From positions 496,001-560,000 of the forward strand of contig NZ_BDDS01000001.1 of NCBI RefSeq assembly GCF_001653135.1: 64,000 bases of DNA. The letters are read 5' to 3'. Below are positions 9,256 to 18,411 of this stretch, in pieces. This stretch comes from Pseudoalteromonas neustonica. Lineage in GTDB: Bacteria; Pseudomonadota; Gammaproteobacteria; Enterobacterales; Alteromonadaceae. The position numbers were made by a program, and so were the translations under genes. The first letter of the stretch is position 1. Each line of letters opens with the position of its first letter. The notes beneath the pieces were generated by a model. It did not search any database, had not been told where the DNA came from, and saw only the letters and a program-made list of their open reading frames with translations.

Positions 9256-10624
9256 TAAAAATATAAAACTCCAAAGCTTGAGAGAAGATATTCTTAGCTT
9301 AGTAAGAGAATACGGTGCATTAAAAGAGCGTAAAAATATTTTCATTGCAGGTGAAACGCCCATTCCCCCGTCAGGTAAATTATTAGATGAAAATGAATAT
9401 ATAAATTTAGTTGATGCATCGTTAGATGGTTGGCTTACAACAGGTAGGTTTAATGATGCGTTTGAGTCTAAGCTTGCGGATATTCTGCATGTTAGACATG
9501 CTTTAACAACCAATTCAGGTTCATCTGCAAATCTATTAGCATTTGCATCGCTGACCTCACCAAGGTTAGGTGAGCGCGCTTTAAAGCCCGGTGATGAAGT
9601 TATTACAGTTGCTGCTGGATTTCCTACAACGGTAAACCCGATTATTCAATATGGCTGTATTCCTGTATTTGTTGATATTGAGCTGGGTACATACAATATT
9701 GATCCTAAACAGATTGAAGCTGCGGTTACATTAAAAACTAAAGCTATTATGTTAGCTCATACATTAGGTAATCCATTTGATATAAATGCTGTTTTGGCGA
9801 TTGTGAAAAAATATGACCTGTGGCTTATTGAGGATAGCTGTGATGCTTTAGGTGCGCAATATACTGTCAATATTGATTATGCTAAATCGCGAAATGATGT
9901 GATCTCAGCTGGAGAAAGCCGAGCGGTAGGCACGTTTGGTCATGTAGGAACTCTTAGCTTTTATCCTGCCCACCATATAACAATGGGAGAAGGGGGCGCG
10001 GTATTTACCAACAGTAAACAATTAAACACAATTGCAGAATCTTTCCGTGATTGGGGACGTGACTGTTACTGTCCTCCAGGTCAGGATAATTCGTGTTCGA
10101 AAAGGTTTGAATGGCAGTTGGGGGAATTACCTAAAGGGTATGATCATAAATATATTTATAGTCATTGCGGCTTTAATTTAAAAATTACAGACATGCAGGC
10201 TGCTTGTGGTCTAGCGCAATTAGATAAATTAGACGCCTTTATAAAGCAGCGCAATGAAAATTTTGCGTTTATGTTAGATGGATTACAGGCAACTCAACAG
10301 CATTTTATTCTTCCGTATTCATCAAAAGATGCAGTGCCTTCATGGTTCGGTTTTCCAATAACAGTCATAAGCGATAAATTTACACGCTTAGAGCTTGTTC
10401 AGTACTTAGATAAGAAAAAAATTGGAACAAGGCAACTTTTCTCAGGCAATATTGTTCGCCAACCCTATATGCAAAATGTTGAATATAGGCAAGTTGGTGA
10501 TCTTGCGGCAACCGATAAAGCCATGGCCGATACTATTTGGTTGGGAGTACAACCTTCACTTGGCCAAGTTGAATTAACATTTGTTATTCAAACAATAAAA
10601 CAGTTTATTGATAGCAAAAACTAA
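9245..10624 (+). CDS. rfbH: CDP-4-keto-6-deoxyglucose 3-dehydrase (E1) RfbH
   Basis: RfbH/E1 is a PMP and iron-sulfur enzyme that removes the C3 hydroxyl of CDP-4-keto-6-deoxyglucose. The 459-residue product has the aminotransferase fold of DegT/E1 proteins. The motif SFYPAHHITMGEGGAVFT carries His where aminotransferases have the PLP lysine, which is the mark of E1-type dehydrases. Clustered Cys in DCYCPPGQDNSC just after it match the E1 iron-sulfur ligands. E1 needs electrons from a separate ferredoxin-type reductase (RfbI/E3) to finish deoxygenation. No such reductase is encoded in this window. Overlaps rfbG upstream and the aldolase gene downstream. Confidence 0.93.
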   Translation: MSNDKNIKLQSLREDILSLVREYGALKERKNIFIAGETPIPPSGKLLDENEYINLVDASLDGWLTTGRFNDAFESKLADILHVRHALTTNSGSSANLLAFASLTSPRLGERALKPGDEVITVAAGFPTTVNPIIQYGCIPVFVDIELGTYNIDPKQIEAAVTLKTKAIMLAHTLGNPFDINAVLAIVKKYDLWLIEDSCDALGAQYTVNIDYAKSRNDVISAGESRAVGTFGHVGTLSFYPAHHITMGEGGAVFTNSKQLNTIAESFRDWGRDCYCPPGQDNSCSKRFEWQLGELPKGYDHKYIYSHCGFNLKITDMQAACGLAQLDKLDAFIKQRNENFAFMLDGLQATQQHFILPYSSKDAVPSWFGFPITVISDKFTRLELVQYLDKKKIGTRQLFSGNIVRQPYMQNVEYRQVGDLAATDKAMADTIWLGVQPSLGQVELTFVIQTIKQFIDSKN

Positions 10625-11480
10625 AGAAGTTTACATATTATCCGATATAAATATATTGGACGAGCTTGGGAGAGTTCCTATTAATACTTACGAAAAAGAA
10701 ATGCTCGACATTTTGATCAAGCTGAAAGAAAAATTTAATGTTGTCGCAATTAAAGCAGAGTTTGAAGCGGAAGGAACTCGTAGTGACGAGTTTTTGCGAT
10801 TACTAGAAATAACTAGACGCGCAGGCCTAGAAGTTGCATTAAAAGTGGGTGGGGCAGAAGCAATAAGAGACCTTATTGAATCAAAGCAGTTTGGAGTGGA
10901 TTACATCATCGCGCCAATGGTAGAGACACCGTATGCGCTTAGTAAATATATTGCAGCGATTAAGACGGTTTTCACACCTGATGAACAACAAGACGTTAAG
11001 TTTTTATTTAACCTCGAAACACACACTACTTTTGATAACTTTTTACCGATGTTAGATCATCTGGAGTCAGAAGGTGTTAATTTAGGAGTTGTTTTCGGCC
11101 GAGTTGATTTCACCTTATCCCTAGGTTTAAATCGTGATTCAATCAACTCTCAGAAAATCCAGCAATTTTGTTTATCCGTTGCACAGGAATGTAAAGATAG
11201 ACAGTTAGATTTAGTTGTTGGAGGTGGTGTGAATGATGAATCATTACCTTTATTAAAAGAGTTAAAAAACATTCATTTATCGCGATTTGAAACGCGTAAA
11301 GTTATTTTTGATAGCGACTTTGTTAATAATACAAATGTGACAGAGGGCTTGCAGTTAGCAATACAATTTGAGCTTCTTTGGTTGAAGAATAAACAAGATT
11401 ATTATACTCGTATCTCTCAAGAGGATAATCTTCGAATCAAAATGTTAAGCGAGCGAGTATTGCTTAGCGGTCGTAAATAA
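10608..11480 (+). CDS. HpcH/HpaI-type aldolase (citrate lyase family)
   Basis: The product resembles metal-dependent class II aldolases of the HpcH/HpaI and citrate lyase beta family, which split or join 2-keto acids. Visible are VALKVGGAEAIRDL (about 80-93), IIAPMVETPYAL with the metal-ligand Glu (about 102-113), a FNLETHTTF block (about 127-135) and VVFGRVDFTLSLGL (about 152-165), equivalent to the G-x-D-L-S-x-D/S-L-G motif. The listed start is a TTG overlapping rfbH by 17 bases; another TTG at 10656 would lose 16 residues, and neither has a good ribosome site. Placed in a CDP-sugar operon next to a TPP enzyme, it may make or use a keto acid for sugar branching. The substrate is unknown. 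Confidence 0.75.
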   Translation: MIAKTKEVYILSDINILDELGRVPINTYEKEMLDILIKLKEKFNVVAIKAEFEAEGTRSDEFLRLLEITRRAGLEVALKVGGAEAIRDLIESKQFGVDYIIAPMVETPYALSKYIAAIKTVFTPDEQQDVKFLFNLETHTTFDNFLPMLDHLESEGVNLGVVFGRVDFTLSLGLNRDSINSQKIQQFCLSVAQECKDRQLDLVVGGGVNDESLPLLKELKNIHLSRFETRKVIFDSDFVNNTNVTEGLQLAIQFELLWLKNKQDYYTRISQEDNLRIKMLSERVLLSGRK

Positions 11481-12131
11481 ATGAGTAATATCCGTTCTTT
11501 GGTGATGTTTGATTTGGATGGAACTTTAGTTGATAGCGCTTCTGAAGTTCTCCAATGTATCAACATAATGAGAAGTAAAAGAAGCTTAGAAAATATCGAA
11601 AAGAGCGAGTTGCTTCCTTTGATGGGGTACGGGGCTGGTCGTTTGCTAGAGAATTCATTTAATAATCTTAATGAGTCCATTGAATCTTTGGTTGCAGAGT
11701 TTAGGGCGCTCTACTTAAAAACTACCACTCCAAAAAGTTCTCTTTTTGAGAATGTGGAGAGCACGCTAGAACAACTTTCTAATAAGAGTTGTTATCTAGC
11801 AATAGTGACTAATAAGCCAAAGAACTTATGTGACAAAGTACTTAAAGAATTAGAAATCGAACACTACTTTGATTATGTGATTGCGAGTAATGGTCAATTT
11901 GCAAACAAGCCTTCTGCTGATGCAATTGATTACCTTGTAGACCATTTTTGTGCTGATCCTAACCTATCCTATATGGTTGGCGATACCACATTAGATCAGC
12001 AAGCTGCTTTGAGGGGAAATGTTAATTTTGTATTTTTCTCACCAGGTTATGATGATGGCGTAAAATTATCTGAAAATGATGTATTGCTCAGTAGTATGAG
12101 TGATTTTAATAAAATAATAGATATTAAGTAA
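11481..12131 (+). CDS. HAD family phosphatase (Gph-like)
   Basis: This 216-residue protein is a haloacid dehalogenase type hydrolase, subfamily I with a helical cap. Motif I is MFDLDGTLVDS at residues 8-18 with both nucleophile and acid-base Asp. Motif II is the VTNKPK segment. Motif III/IV is NKPSADAI followed later by MVGDTTLDQQAA. The length fits phosphoglycolate phosphatase-like enzymes. It begins immediately after the aldolase stop. It probably dephosphorylates a small sugar or keto acid phosphate made or used by the aldolase, but the substrate cannot be read from sequence. Confidence 0.82.
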   Translation: MSNIRSLVMFDLDGTLVDSASEVLQCINIMRSKRSLENIEKSELLPLMGYGAGRLLENSFNNLNESIESLVAEFRALYLKTTTPKSSLFENVESTLEQLSNKSCYLAIVTNKPKNLCDKVLKELEIEHYFDYVIASNGQFANKPSADAIDYLVDHFCADPNLSYMVGDTTLDQQAALRGNVNFVFFSPGYDDGVKLSENDVLLSSMSDFNKIIDIK

Positions 12132-12144
12132 CAGGAGCTACTAT

Positions 12145-13278
12145 ATGAGCCAGCAAGAAAACGGAGCTAAAGTTCAACCAAGAATATACTCAGCTCCAAA
12201 AGCTCCCTTAGAGGAAAGAATCCCCCTATCAACACCATTATCTGTCCACATTGATGTTTCGAGTATATGTAATTTTAGATGTAGCTTCTGTTTTCAGGCG
12301 GATGGCAGAGCAATGAAAGATGCGGGCTTGAAACGAGGGAAAATGTCACTCGAGTTATTTAAGAAAATCGTAGATGATTTAACCGAGTTCCCTGAAAAAA
12401 TAAAGAAAATAAAAATAGGGAATCACGGGGAGCCGATGCTCCACAAGCAGCTACCAGAGATGATTGCATACGCAAGAAAAATGGAAGTAGCAGAAATAAT
12501 TGAAGTTTTTACAAATGGCTCTAAATTAGAACCTGAGTTGAACCAAGCAATTGTTGATGCAGGCTTGCAAAGAATAAATGTGTCAATAGAGGGCCTCACT
12601 GAAGAACGATACATGCAAGTAGCTGGTGTTAAACAGGACTTCCAAAGCTTGGTTGATGGCGTTAAAGATTTATATGAACGCAAAACAGATGATCTTGTTA
12701 TCTATGTCAAAATTGCTGATCAAACAAGTGCTTTAGATAAGAAGGACGATAGTTTATATGTCATGACACCTCAAGAAAGGGAGTACTTTTATAATACATT
12801 TGGGGGCATTTGTGATGAAATTTATATTGAAAAAATAGTTCCTCAATGGGCTGAAACTCAGCTAGACAAACAAAATGAAGTGTCTGATACAGGCATGTAC
12901 GATCAAAAAATTAAAAATTACAAAGATACATGCCCGTTTACTTTTATGTACCTACATTTCAATTGTGATGGAACGACAAGCCCTTGTACTTTAGATTGGC
13001 CGAGAAAAGTGGTCATAGGTAATGTTAATGAGCAGAGTGTTAAGAGTATATGGGAAGGGCGCTCGTTGCATAACTTACGTGTTGCTATGCTTAAAGGGCG
13101 ACGCAAGGATGTCAATTTTTGTAAAAACTGCTCAGCTCCCATGGTTTGTGTAAACGAAGATTTTGATCCTCATGCAGAAAAAGTACTGGAGGCAATTGAT
13201 GCCGTTACCCAGTCATTAGATAATAATGAGTGGCTGCAAGATGATTCTGTGCAATGGCAAGCAATTGAAATAAAATAA
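12145..13278 (+). CDS. Radical SAM/SPASM protein 1
   Basis: The 377-residue product has the radical SAM cluster motif CNFRCSFC (Cys 42, 46, 49) followed by the GNHGEPMLH segment that resembles the SAM-binding GGEP motif. A C-terminal SPASM-type region has CPFTFMY, a DGTTSPCTLDW stretch and FCKNCSAPMVC, ligands for auxiliary iron-sulfur clusters. SPASM proteins modify peptides, sugars or cofactors by radical chemistry. In a sugar operon a carbohydrate dehydrogenation, epimerisation or deoxygenation is more likely than peptide work, but this is inference. A clear GGAG ribosome site precedes the ATG. The second radical SAM gene lies one gene downstream. Confidence 0.88.
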   Translation: MSQQENGAKVQPRIYSAPKAPLEERIPLSTPLSVHIDVSSICNFRCSFCFQADGRAMKDAGLKRGKMSLELFKKIVDDLTEFPEKIKKIKIGNHGEPMLHKQLPEMIAYARKMEVAEIIEVFTNGSKLEPELNQAIVDAGLQRINVSIEGLTEERYMQVAGVKQDFQSLVDGVKDLYERKTDDLVIYVKIADQTSALDKKDDSLYVMTPQEREYFYNTFGGICDEIYIEKIVPQWAETQLDKQNEVSDTGMYDQKIKNYKDTCPFTFMYLHFNCDGTTSPCTLDWPRKVVIGNVNEQSVKSIWEGRSLHNLRVAMLKGRRKDVNFCKNCSAPMVCVNEDFDPHAEKVLEAIDAVTQSLDNNEWLQDDSVQWQAIEIK

Positions 13279-13287
13279 AAAGGTAAA

Positions 13288-14154
13288 ATGATGGCGAATT
13301 TGACAATACTCGTATTAGGCTCAAATGGTTTTATTGGAAAAAATGCAGTTGAGTATTTTGAGGAATGTGGTTACAACGTATTTAGCCCTAAGCGCCAAGA
13401 ATTAAATCTGTTAGATTGTGCCGCTGTAGAAGGGTATTTAGCTGAATTAAAGCCAGACGTTGTGTTAATGAGTGCAGTAAACATAAATTCATTAGAGGCT
13501 AATGTACAAATATATTTTAATTTAGAACGATGTTCACACCTATATGGCCAACTGATAACAATAGGCTCTGGTGCAGAGTACGATATGAGAAACTATCGGC
13601 CAAAAATGACAGAAGATTATTTTAAAGCACATATCCCTGCAGACACGTACGGTTTATCTAAGTTCATTATTGGTAATGATGTAGCTAAAAGTAACAAAAA
13701 TATTATTAACTTAAGAGTATTTGGCATTTTCGGAAAGCATGAAGATTATACCCGTCGCTTTATCTCTAATAATATTTGTAGAGCAATTGCTGGGCTTGAT
13801 ATCTCTATGAATCAAGATATGTTGTTTGACTATATTTATGTGAGGGATTTCTTAGCTGTATTACCTCGTTTATTTGGAGTGAAAGCCGAGCACAGAAATT
13901 ACAATGTATGCAGTAATGCCCCTGTATCTTTCAAATTATTAGCTGATCAAATAGCGCAAGTTCATCCTCATGACGTTCGGATAAATATAAAAACAGAGGG
14001 GTCTAAAGGTGAGTACTCTGGAGATAACAGTTTATTCAGCAATGAGTTTGGCCCCATAATTGAAACTCCTTACGAAGATTCAATCGCCCAGCTATATAAT
14101 TGGTATGCTGAGCACCCAGACATAGAGGCTATGGTAGCTAAGGTTAGAGGCTAG
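13288..14154 (+). CDS. SDR family NAD(P)-dependent epimerase/reductase 1
   Basis: This 288-residue protein is a short-chain dehydrogenase of the extended, sugar nucleotide type. It has VLGSNGFIGKN (residues 9-19) as the nucleotide-binding loop, TIGSGAEYD near 91-99, and Tyr121-X3-Lys125 in DTYGLSKF as catalytic pair. It lacks a long substrate-binding C-terminal domain, as in NDP-4-keto sugar reductases. It is a clear relative of the gene at 18408: both share GSGxEY, then PAD before the catalytic site, LRxFGIFG, and a D-x-x-Y-V-x-D-F segment. It probably reduces or epimerises a keto sugar of the CDP pathway. Confidence 0.85.
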   Translation: MMANLTILVLGSNGFIGKNAVEYFEECGYNVFSPKRQELNLLDCAAVEGYLAELKPDVVLMSAVNINSLEANVQIYFNLERCSHLYGQLITIGSGAEYDMRNYRPKMTEDYFKAHIPADTYGLSKFIIGNDVAKSNKNIINLRVFGIFGKHEDYTRRFISNNICRAIAGLDISMNQDMLFDYIYVRDFLAVLPRLFGVKAEHRNYNVCSNAPVSFKLLADQIAQVHPHDVRINIKTEGSKGEYSGDNSLFSNEFGPIIETPYEDSIAQLYNWYAEHPDIEAMVAKVRG

Positions 14155-14157
14155 TCT

Positions 14158-15444
14158 ATGTTAAAAACCAAAAGCACCTTACTTAATGCTTTATCAGGGA
14201 AAAGCGTACTTGTTTGGGGGGCTAGAATGACCGGAATGGGGTTACAGCGGTTGTTACGAAGTCATTCAAACGATATTTTAGGCTTTATAGACTCAGACCC
14301 TGCAATGCAAAGTAAGCCAGTGTGTGGGTTAGAAGTTTTTGCCCCTGACAGTTTGCAAGATATTGTAAAAAAGCATCCTGATGTTTGCATTATCATTGCT
14401 GTTTCGATCAAAGAGAGTGAAATATTAGAGCAATTAAAGTCTTTAGGTTTAGCTAATGTAGAAACAATTTTATACTCAGATTATTGTGAGTCATTTTATA
14501 CGATAGATATAATGGGGAGCTGTAATTTAAAGTGTCCTTCATGCGCACATGGTGCGCAAACGGGCAAGTACCCACAAGGTAGGATGTCAAAGAAAAGCTT
14601 TGAGAAAGTAGTTGATAAAATTATTTCAGAAAATGAATTAGTCACTCATGTCAGTTTATATAGCTGGGGTGAGCCGATGCTGCATAAAGACCTGCCTGAT
14701 TTTATTCGCTACCTTCATAGTAAAAATATTGCTGTTGCGCTTTCGAGCAACATATCAATAGATAATGACAAATTACTTGCTGAGGTTATAAGTCTCTCCC
14801 CAGAGTATTTAAAAATTAGCTTGTCAGGGTTTTATCCGGAAGCTTATAACAGAACCCACACTGGTGGGGATATAAATTTAGTAAAATCAAACCTATATCG
14901 TTTGAAATATTACATTGAAAAATATAAGTCACACACATTTATAGATGTAAACTACCATTTGTATAAAGATAACAATTCATTAAACCTCATGAAAATGCAG
15001 GAACTATGCGATGAGTTAGGTTTTTCATTATCATCTACATACTCCTTAATTATGCCTCTTGAAAGGTGTATTAATCATCTTGAAGGAAATTCAGATCCTA
15101 AGACGGTGTCCTTAAATCAGTCTCTTTTAGTCAGTGTTGAAGAAGGGGTTGAGGCGACTAAAAACAATAAATCAGATTCGTGTCCATTTAGAGAAAATCA
15201 AATAAATATAAATTGGGACTTAACTGTGCCGGTTTGTTGCACTGTTTTTGAGCAATCGGGAACAACGGTTGCTAAAGATTTTCTTTCGGTTACAACAGAG
15301 CAGATAAACAAAGCAAAGGGTAAGGCTGAGATTTGTAAAAAGTGTATGGCATATGGTTTACCTGCTTATAATATGGGATTTAATAAAAAACGATGGGCAG
15401 AAATTGCTTCAGAGAAAATTAGTTTAGATCGTCAAACCAAGTAA
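14158..15444 (+). CDS. Radical SAM/SPASM protein 2 with N-terminal Rossmann-like domain
   Basis: The 428-residue product has two parts. Residues 12-110 form a Rossmann-like module (SVLVWGARMTGMGL, then LGFIDSDPAM and CIIIAVS) resembling the C-terminal module of sugar C-methyltransferases. From residue 115 a radical SAM domain follows with CNLKCPSC (Cys 122, 126, 129) and WGEPMLHKDLP as SAM-binding segment. The C-terminal part has CPFREN, a VPVCCTVF stretch and CKKCM, likely auxiliary cluster ligands of the SPASM type. The N-terminal module suggests that the enzyme binds a nucleotide-linked sugar. It starts 3 bases after SDR 1. Function unknown; the fusion is unusual. Confidence 0.86.
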   Translation: MLKTKSTLLNALSGKSVLVWGARMTGMGLQRLLRSHSNDILGFIDSDPAMQSKPVCGLEVFAPDSLQDIVKKHPDVCIIIAVSIKESEILEQLKSLGLANVETILYSDYCESFYTIDIMGSCNLKCPSCAHGAQTGKYPQGRMSKKSFEKVVDKIISENELVTHVSLYSWGEPMLHKDLPDFIRYLHSKNIAVALSSNISIDNDKLLAEVISLSPEYLKISLSGFYPEAYNRTHTGGDINLVKSNLYRLKYYIEKYKSHTFIDVNYHLYKDNNSLNLMKMQELCDELGFSLSSTYSLIMPLERCINHLEGNSDPKTVSLNQSLLVSVEEGVEATKNNKSDSCPFRENQININWDLTVPVCCTVFEQSGTTVAKDFLSVTTEQINKAKGKAEICKKCMAYGLPAYNMGFNKKRWAEIASEKISLDRQTK

Positions 15445-15453
15445 GGTATATAT

Positions 15454-16608
15454 ATGAATTCACAATTACACAGCCAAGCTATAACTCACTGTCGGCTTTG
15501 TCGTGCTGAACTACCTGTCTCTCCCATAATTGATATGGCACCTTTTCCAATTGCAGCGCAGCACTTTCCAAAAAGTAACGAGGTGGCGGATGAAAGTACA
15601 CATTGCACTGTTTTTCAATGCCCATCATGTAGTTTGGTTCAATTAAAAATAAAGCCGGTCCATTACTACAAAAGCGTCATTACTGCTGCCGTTTTATCTC
15701 CTGCTGCAAAAGAAATACGATTTAATGAAATAAAGTCTTTTGTTGAGAAGTACAAATTGTCTGATAAAAGAGCGCTTGAAGTGGGGTGCGGTAAAGGAGG
15801 AATGCTTGATGTAATTGAGGATTCTGGGTTGCACGCTTCAGGGGTTGAGTTTGAACAAGAGTTTGTGGATGAAGCGTTGTCACATAACCGTTCTGTTTGT
15901 CAGAGTTACCTTAGTGATTTGAGCGTAAGCGAAGTTTATGATGTTATTTTCAGTTTTAATTACCTTGAACATCAACCAGATATAGCTGAATTTTTAACTC
16001 ACTTGGGGCGTATTACAGCTAATGATGCGCATGTCTATATTACAGTTCCAAATTTAGACTACCTGTTAAAAACAAATAGTTTTTATGAGTTTGTACCAGA
16101 TCATTTAGTTTATTTTACAGCTGAAACTCTAGAGCTTGCTTTTAGGATGCACGGCTTCGATGTTTTAGAGGCCTGCATCACTAATAATGAAAATGATATT
16201 TTGCTTATCGCTAAAAAGCGTAAGCCTTTAAATATTGCTCAGCAATACGTTGAAGTGGAAGCTTTACAGTTAGAACTAAATGAATTGGTTGAAAGTTATG
16301 TTAGTAAAGGCAAAAAAATAGCGGTTTGGGGGGCTGGGCATAGAACATTAGCATTGTTAGCGTTGAGTAATCTTCACAAAATATCCTCTATAGTTGACTC
16401 GGCGCCCTTTAAACAAGGTTTATACAGCCCTGTATTACTAACACCTATTATTTCACCAACCGAGTTTGAAGATTCAGATATAGATGCTGTCATAGTCGCT
16501 GTGCCAGGTATCTATCCAAAAGAAGTAATGAAAACAATTAAAGGTTTCAAAAAGCAATTTGATATTTATTGTTTAGAAGATAATCGAGTAGTGTCTTATT
16601 GTGACTAA
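15454..16608 (+). CDS. Three-domain NDP-sugar C-methyltransferase
   Basis: The 384-residue product has the layout of sugar C-methyltransferases such as TylC3. An N-terminal zinc-binding domain has Cys13, Cys16, Cys56 and Cys59. A SAM-binding domain has ALEVGCGKGG (residues 107-116) and a FSFNYLEHQPD segment. A C-terminal Rossmann-like module begins with KIAVWGAGHRTLALL and continues through IVDSAP and AVIVAVPG. Such enzymes add a methyl group to a carbon next to the keto group of an NDP-keto-deoxy sugar. This fits the CDP-4-keto-6-deoxy intermediate made upstream. The substrate is inferred. The Rossmann-like module is shared with the preceding radical SAM protein. Confidence 0.85.
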   Translation: MNSQLHSQAITHCRLCRAELPVSPIIDMAPFPIAAQHFPKSNEVADESTHCTVFQCPSCSLVQLKIKPVHYYKSVITAAVLSPAAKEIRFNEIKSFVEKYKLSDKRALEVGCGKGGMLDVIEDSGLHASGVEFEQEFVDEALSHNRSVCQSYLSDLSVSEVYDVIFSFNYLEHQPDIAEFLTHLGRITANDAHVYITVPNLDYLLKTNSFYEFVPDHLVYFTAETLELAFRMHGFDVLEACITNNENDILLIAKKRKPLNIAQQYVEVEALQLELNELVESYVSKGKKIAVWGAGHRTLALLALSNLHKISSIVDSAPFKQGLYSPVLLTPIISPTEFEDSDIDAVIVAVPGIYPKEVMKTIKGFKKQFDIYCLEDNRVVSYCD

Positions 16609-16617
16609 AAAAATAAA

Positions 16618-18411
16618 ATGAAATTAAAATTATCAGATTATGTAGCCCAAAAAGTTGTGGAATTGGGGATCAACCAAGTTTTCATGATTACGGGTGGTGG
16701 TGCTATGCACTTAAATCAATCATTAGGTTGCCACCCTGACCTGAGTGTAATGTTTAATCATCATGAGCAAGCATCTGCAATGGCTGCTGAAGCGTATGCT
16801 AGGCTTACTACAAAACCAGCCCTTGTGAATATTACAACAGGGCCTGGGGGAACAAATACTATCACAGGTGTTCATGGGGCTTGGACTGACTCAATCCCTA
16901 TGTTGTTAATTTCGGGTCAGGTTAAAACCTCAACGATAGCTCAGTTAAACCATCCCTCTTTAAGGCAGTTAGGCGATCAAGAAATAGGGATCATAAATGT
17001 AGTATCGTCTATTACAAAGTATTCAGTATTAATTGACGATCCTAGCAGTATTAGATACCACTTGGAAAAAGCATTTTATTTGGCGACAGAAGGACGGCCT
17101 GGCCCTGTGTGGATTGATATCCCAATAGATATTCAATCTGCGATGATCGATGTTGAATCATTACAGGGATTTGAATTACCCAGTGAGTCGATAGCTGAAA
17201 AGCCAGAACAATTAGATGCGAACTATCAAGTATTAAAAAAGGCCCTTGATACACACTCAAGGCCCGTTATTTTGATGGGAACTGGTGTCAGGGTCAGTAA
17301 TATGGCAACGGATGTAATCACTTTAATAGAGCAATTAAAAATTCCTGTGGTTACAGCTTGGAATGCACATGATTTAATCGCTACTGACCATCCTTTATTT
17401 GTTGGTAAGCCAGGGACTGTAGGAGATAGAGCTGGTAATTTTGCTGTTCAAAATGCAGATTTAGTGATTGTATTAGGGTGTCGTCTTAATATTCGTCAAG
17501 TGAGTTATAACTGGCAAAGTTTTGCCAATAAGGCGCACATTTTAATGATTGATATCGATGCCGAAGAGCTGGATAAACCAACTTTAAAGGTTGATTATAA
17601 GGTGCATGCTGATTTAGCAGAATTTATACCTTACTTGATTGATAAACCATTGAAGGCGCTAGAAGATAGTAAATGGTTACAGTGGTGCATAGAGCGTAAA
17701 TTACGTTACCCAGTTGTACAGAGTAGCTACAGAAAGAGTGCTCAAGTTAACCCCTATCACTTTATGGAAGTATTGTTTGAATCTTTGAATGAGTCACAGG
17801 TTGTTGTGGCTGGCAATGGCTCTGCCTGTGTGATTGGGTTTCAAGCTGCAAAAATCAAAGCAAAGACTCGCTTTTGGACAAATTCAGGCTCAGCGGCAAT
17901 GGGTTATGATTTACCCGCTGCTATAGGTGCTTGCTTGGGAGCTGAAGGAGAAAGTGTAATTTGTTTGGCTGGTGATGGAAGCATTATGATGAATCTACAA
18001 GAGCTTGAAACAATTCGTGGAAATAATTTACCAATAAAAATCTTTATTATAAATAACGGTGGCTACTCTTCTATTTATCAAACACACAATAACTTTTTTA
18101 ACGGTAATGAAGTAGGAGCGTCACCTCGCTCGGGTGTCACCTTACCGGATTTTAAAAAATTAAGTGAGGGTTTTCAGATCGCTTATTTTAAAATAGAGAA
18201 AACGGAATCTTTACAAAGTGATTTAGCGAGTGTTTTAGCTCATTCAGGTCCACTCGTTTGTGAGGTGTTTGTTGATCAAGACCAAGGGTTTGCTCCTAAG
18301 CTTTCTTCTAAACAGCTAGAAGATGGTTCAATAGTATCCCCTAATTTAGAAGACATGGCACCATTTCTAAGCGACATAGAACTACGAGATAACATTTGGA
18401 GGGATGCATGA
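16618..18411 (+). CDS. TPP-dependent acetolactate synthase-like enzyme (YerE-like)
   Basis: The 597-residue product is a complete three-domain thiamine diphosphate enzyme. Glu50 in FNHHEQASAMAAEAYAR is the cofactor-activating residue. LAGDGSIMMNL (Gly452-Asp453-Gly454) to IINN (Asn479-Asn480) is the TPP-binding motif with correct spacing. Housekeeping acetolactate synthase would lie with ilv genes; in sugar operons, relatives such as YerE join a two-carbon unit from pyruvate to the keto carbon of CDP-3,6-dideoxy-4-keto-hexose, giving branched sugars of the yersiniose type. With rfbFGH upstream this is the best guess. It could also act on a different 2-keto acid, perhaps one from the aldolase at 10608. 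Confidence 0.82.
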   Translation: MKLKLSDYVAQKVVELGINQVFMITGGGAMHLNQSLGCHPDLSVMFNHHEQASAMAAEAYARLTTKPALVNITTGPGGTNTITGVHGAWTDSIPMLLISGQVKTSTIAQLNHPSLRQLGDQEIGIINVVSSITKYSVLIDDPSSIRYHLEKAFYLATEGRPGPVWIDIPIDIQSAMIDVESLQGFELPSESIAEKPEQLDANYQVLKKALDTHSRPVILMGTGVRVSNMATDVITLIEQLKIPVVTAWNAHDLIATDHPLFVGKPGTVGDRAGNFAVQNADLVIVLGCRLNIRQVSYNWQSFANKAHILMIDIDAEELDKPTLKVDYKVHADLAEFIPYLIDKPLKALEDSKWLQWCIERKLRYPVVQSSYRKSAQVNPYHFMEVLFESLNESQVVVAGNGSACVIGFQAAKIKAKTRFWTNSGSAAMGYDLPAAIGACLGAEGESVICLAGDGSIMMNLQELETIRGNNLPIKIFIINNGGYSSIYQTHNNFFNGNEVGASPRSGVTLPDFKKLSEGFQIAYFKIEKTESLQSDLASVLAHSGPLVCEVFVDQDQGFAPKLSSKQLEDGSIVSPNLEDMAPFLSDIELRDNIWRDA

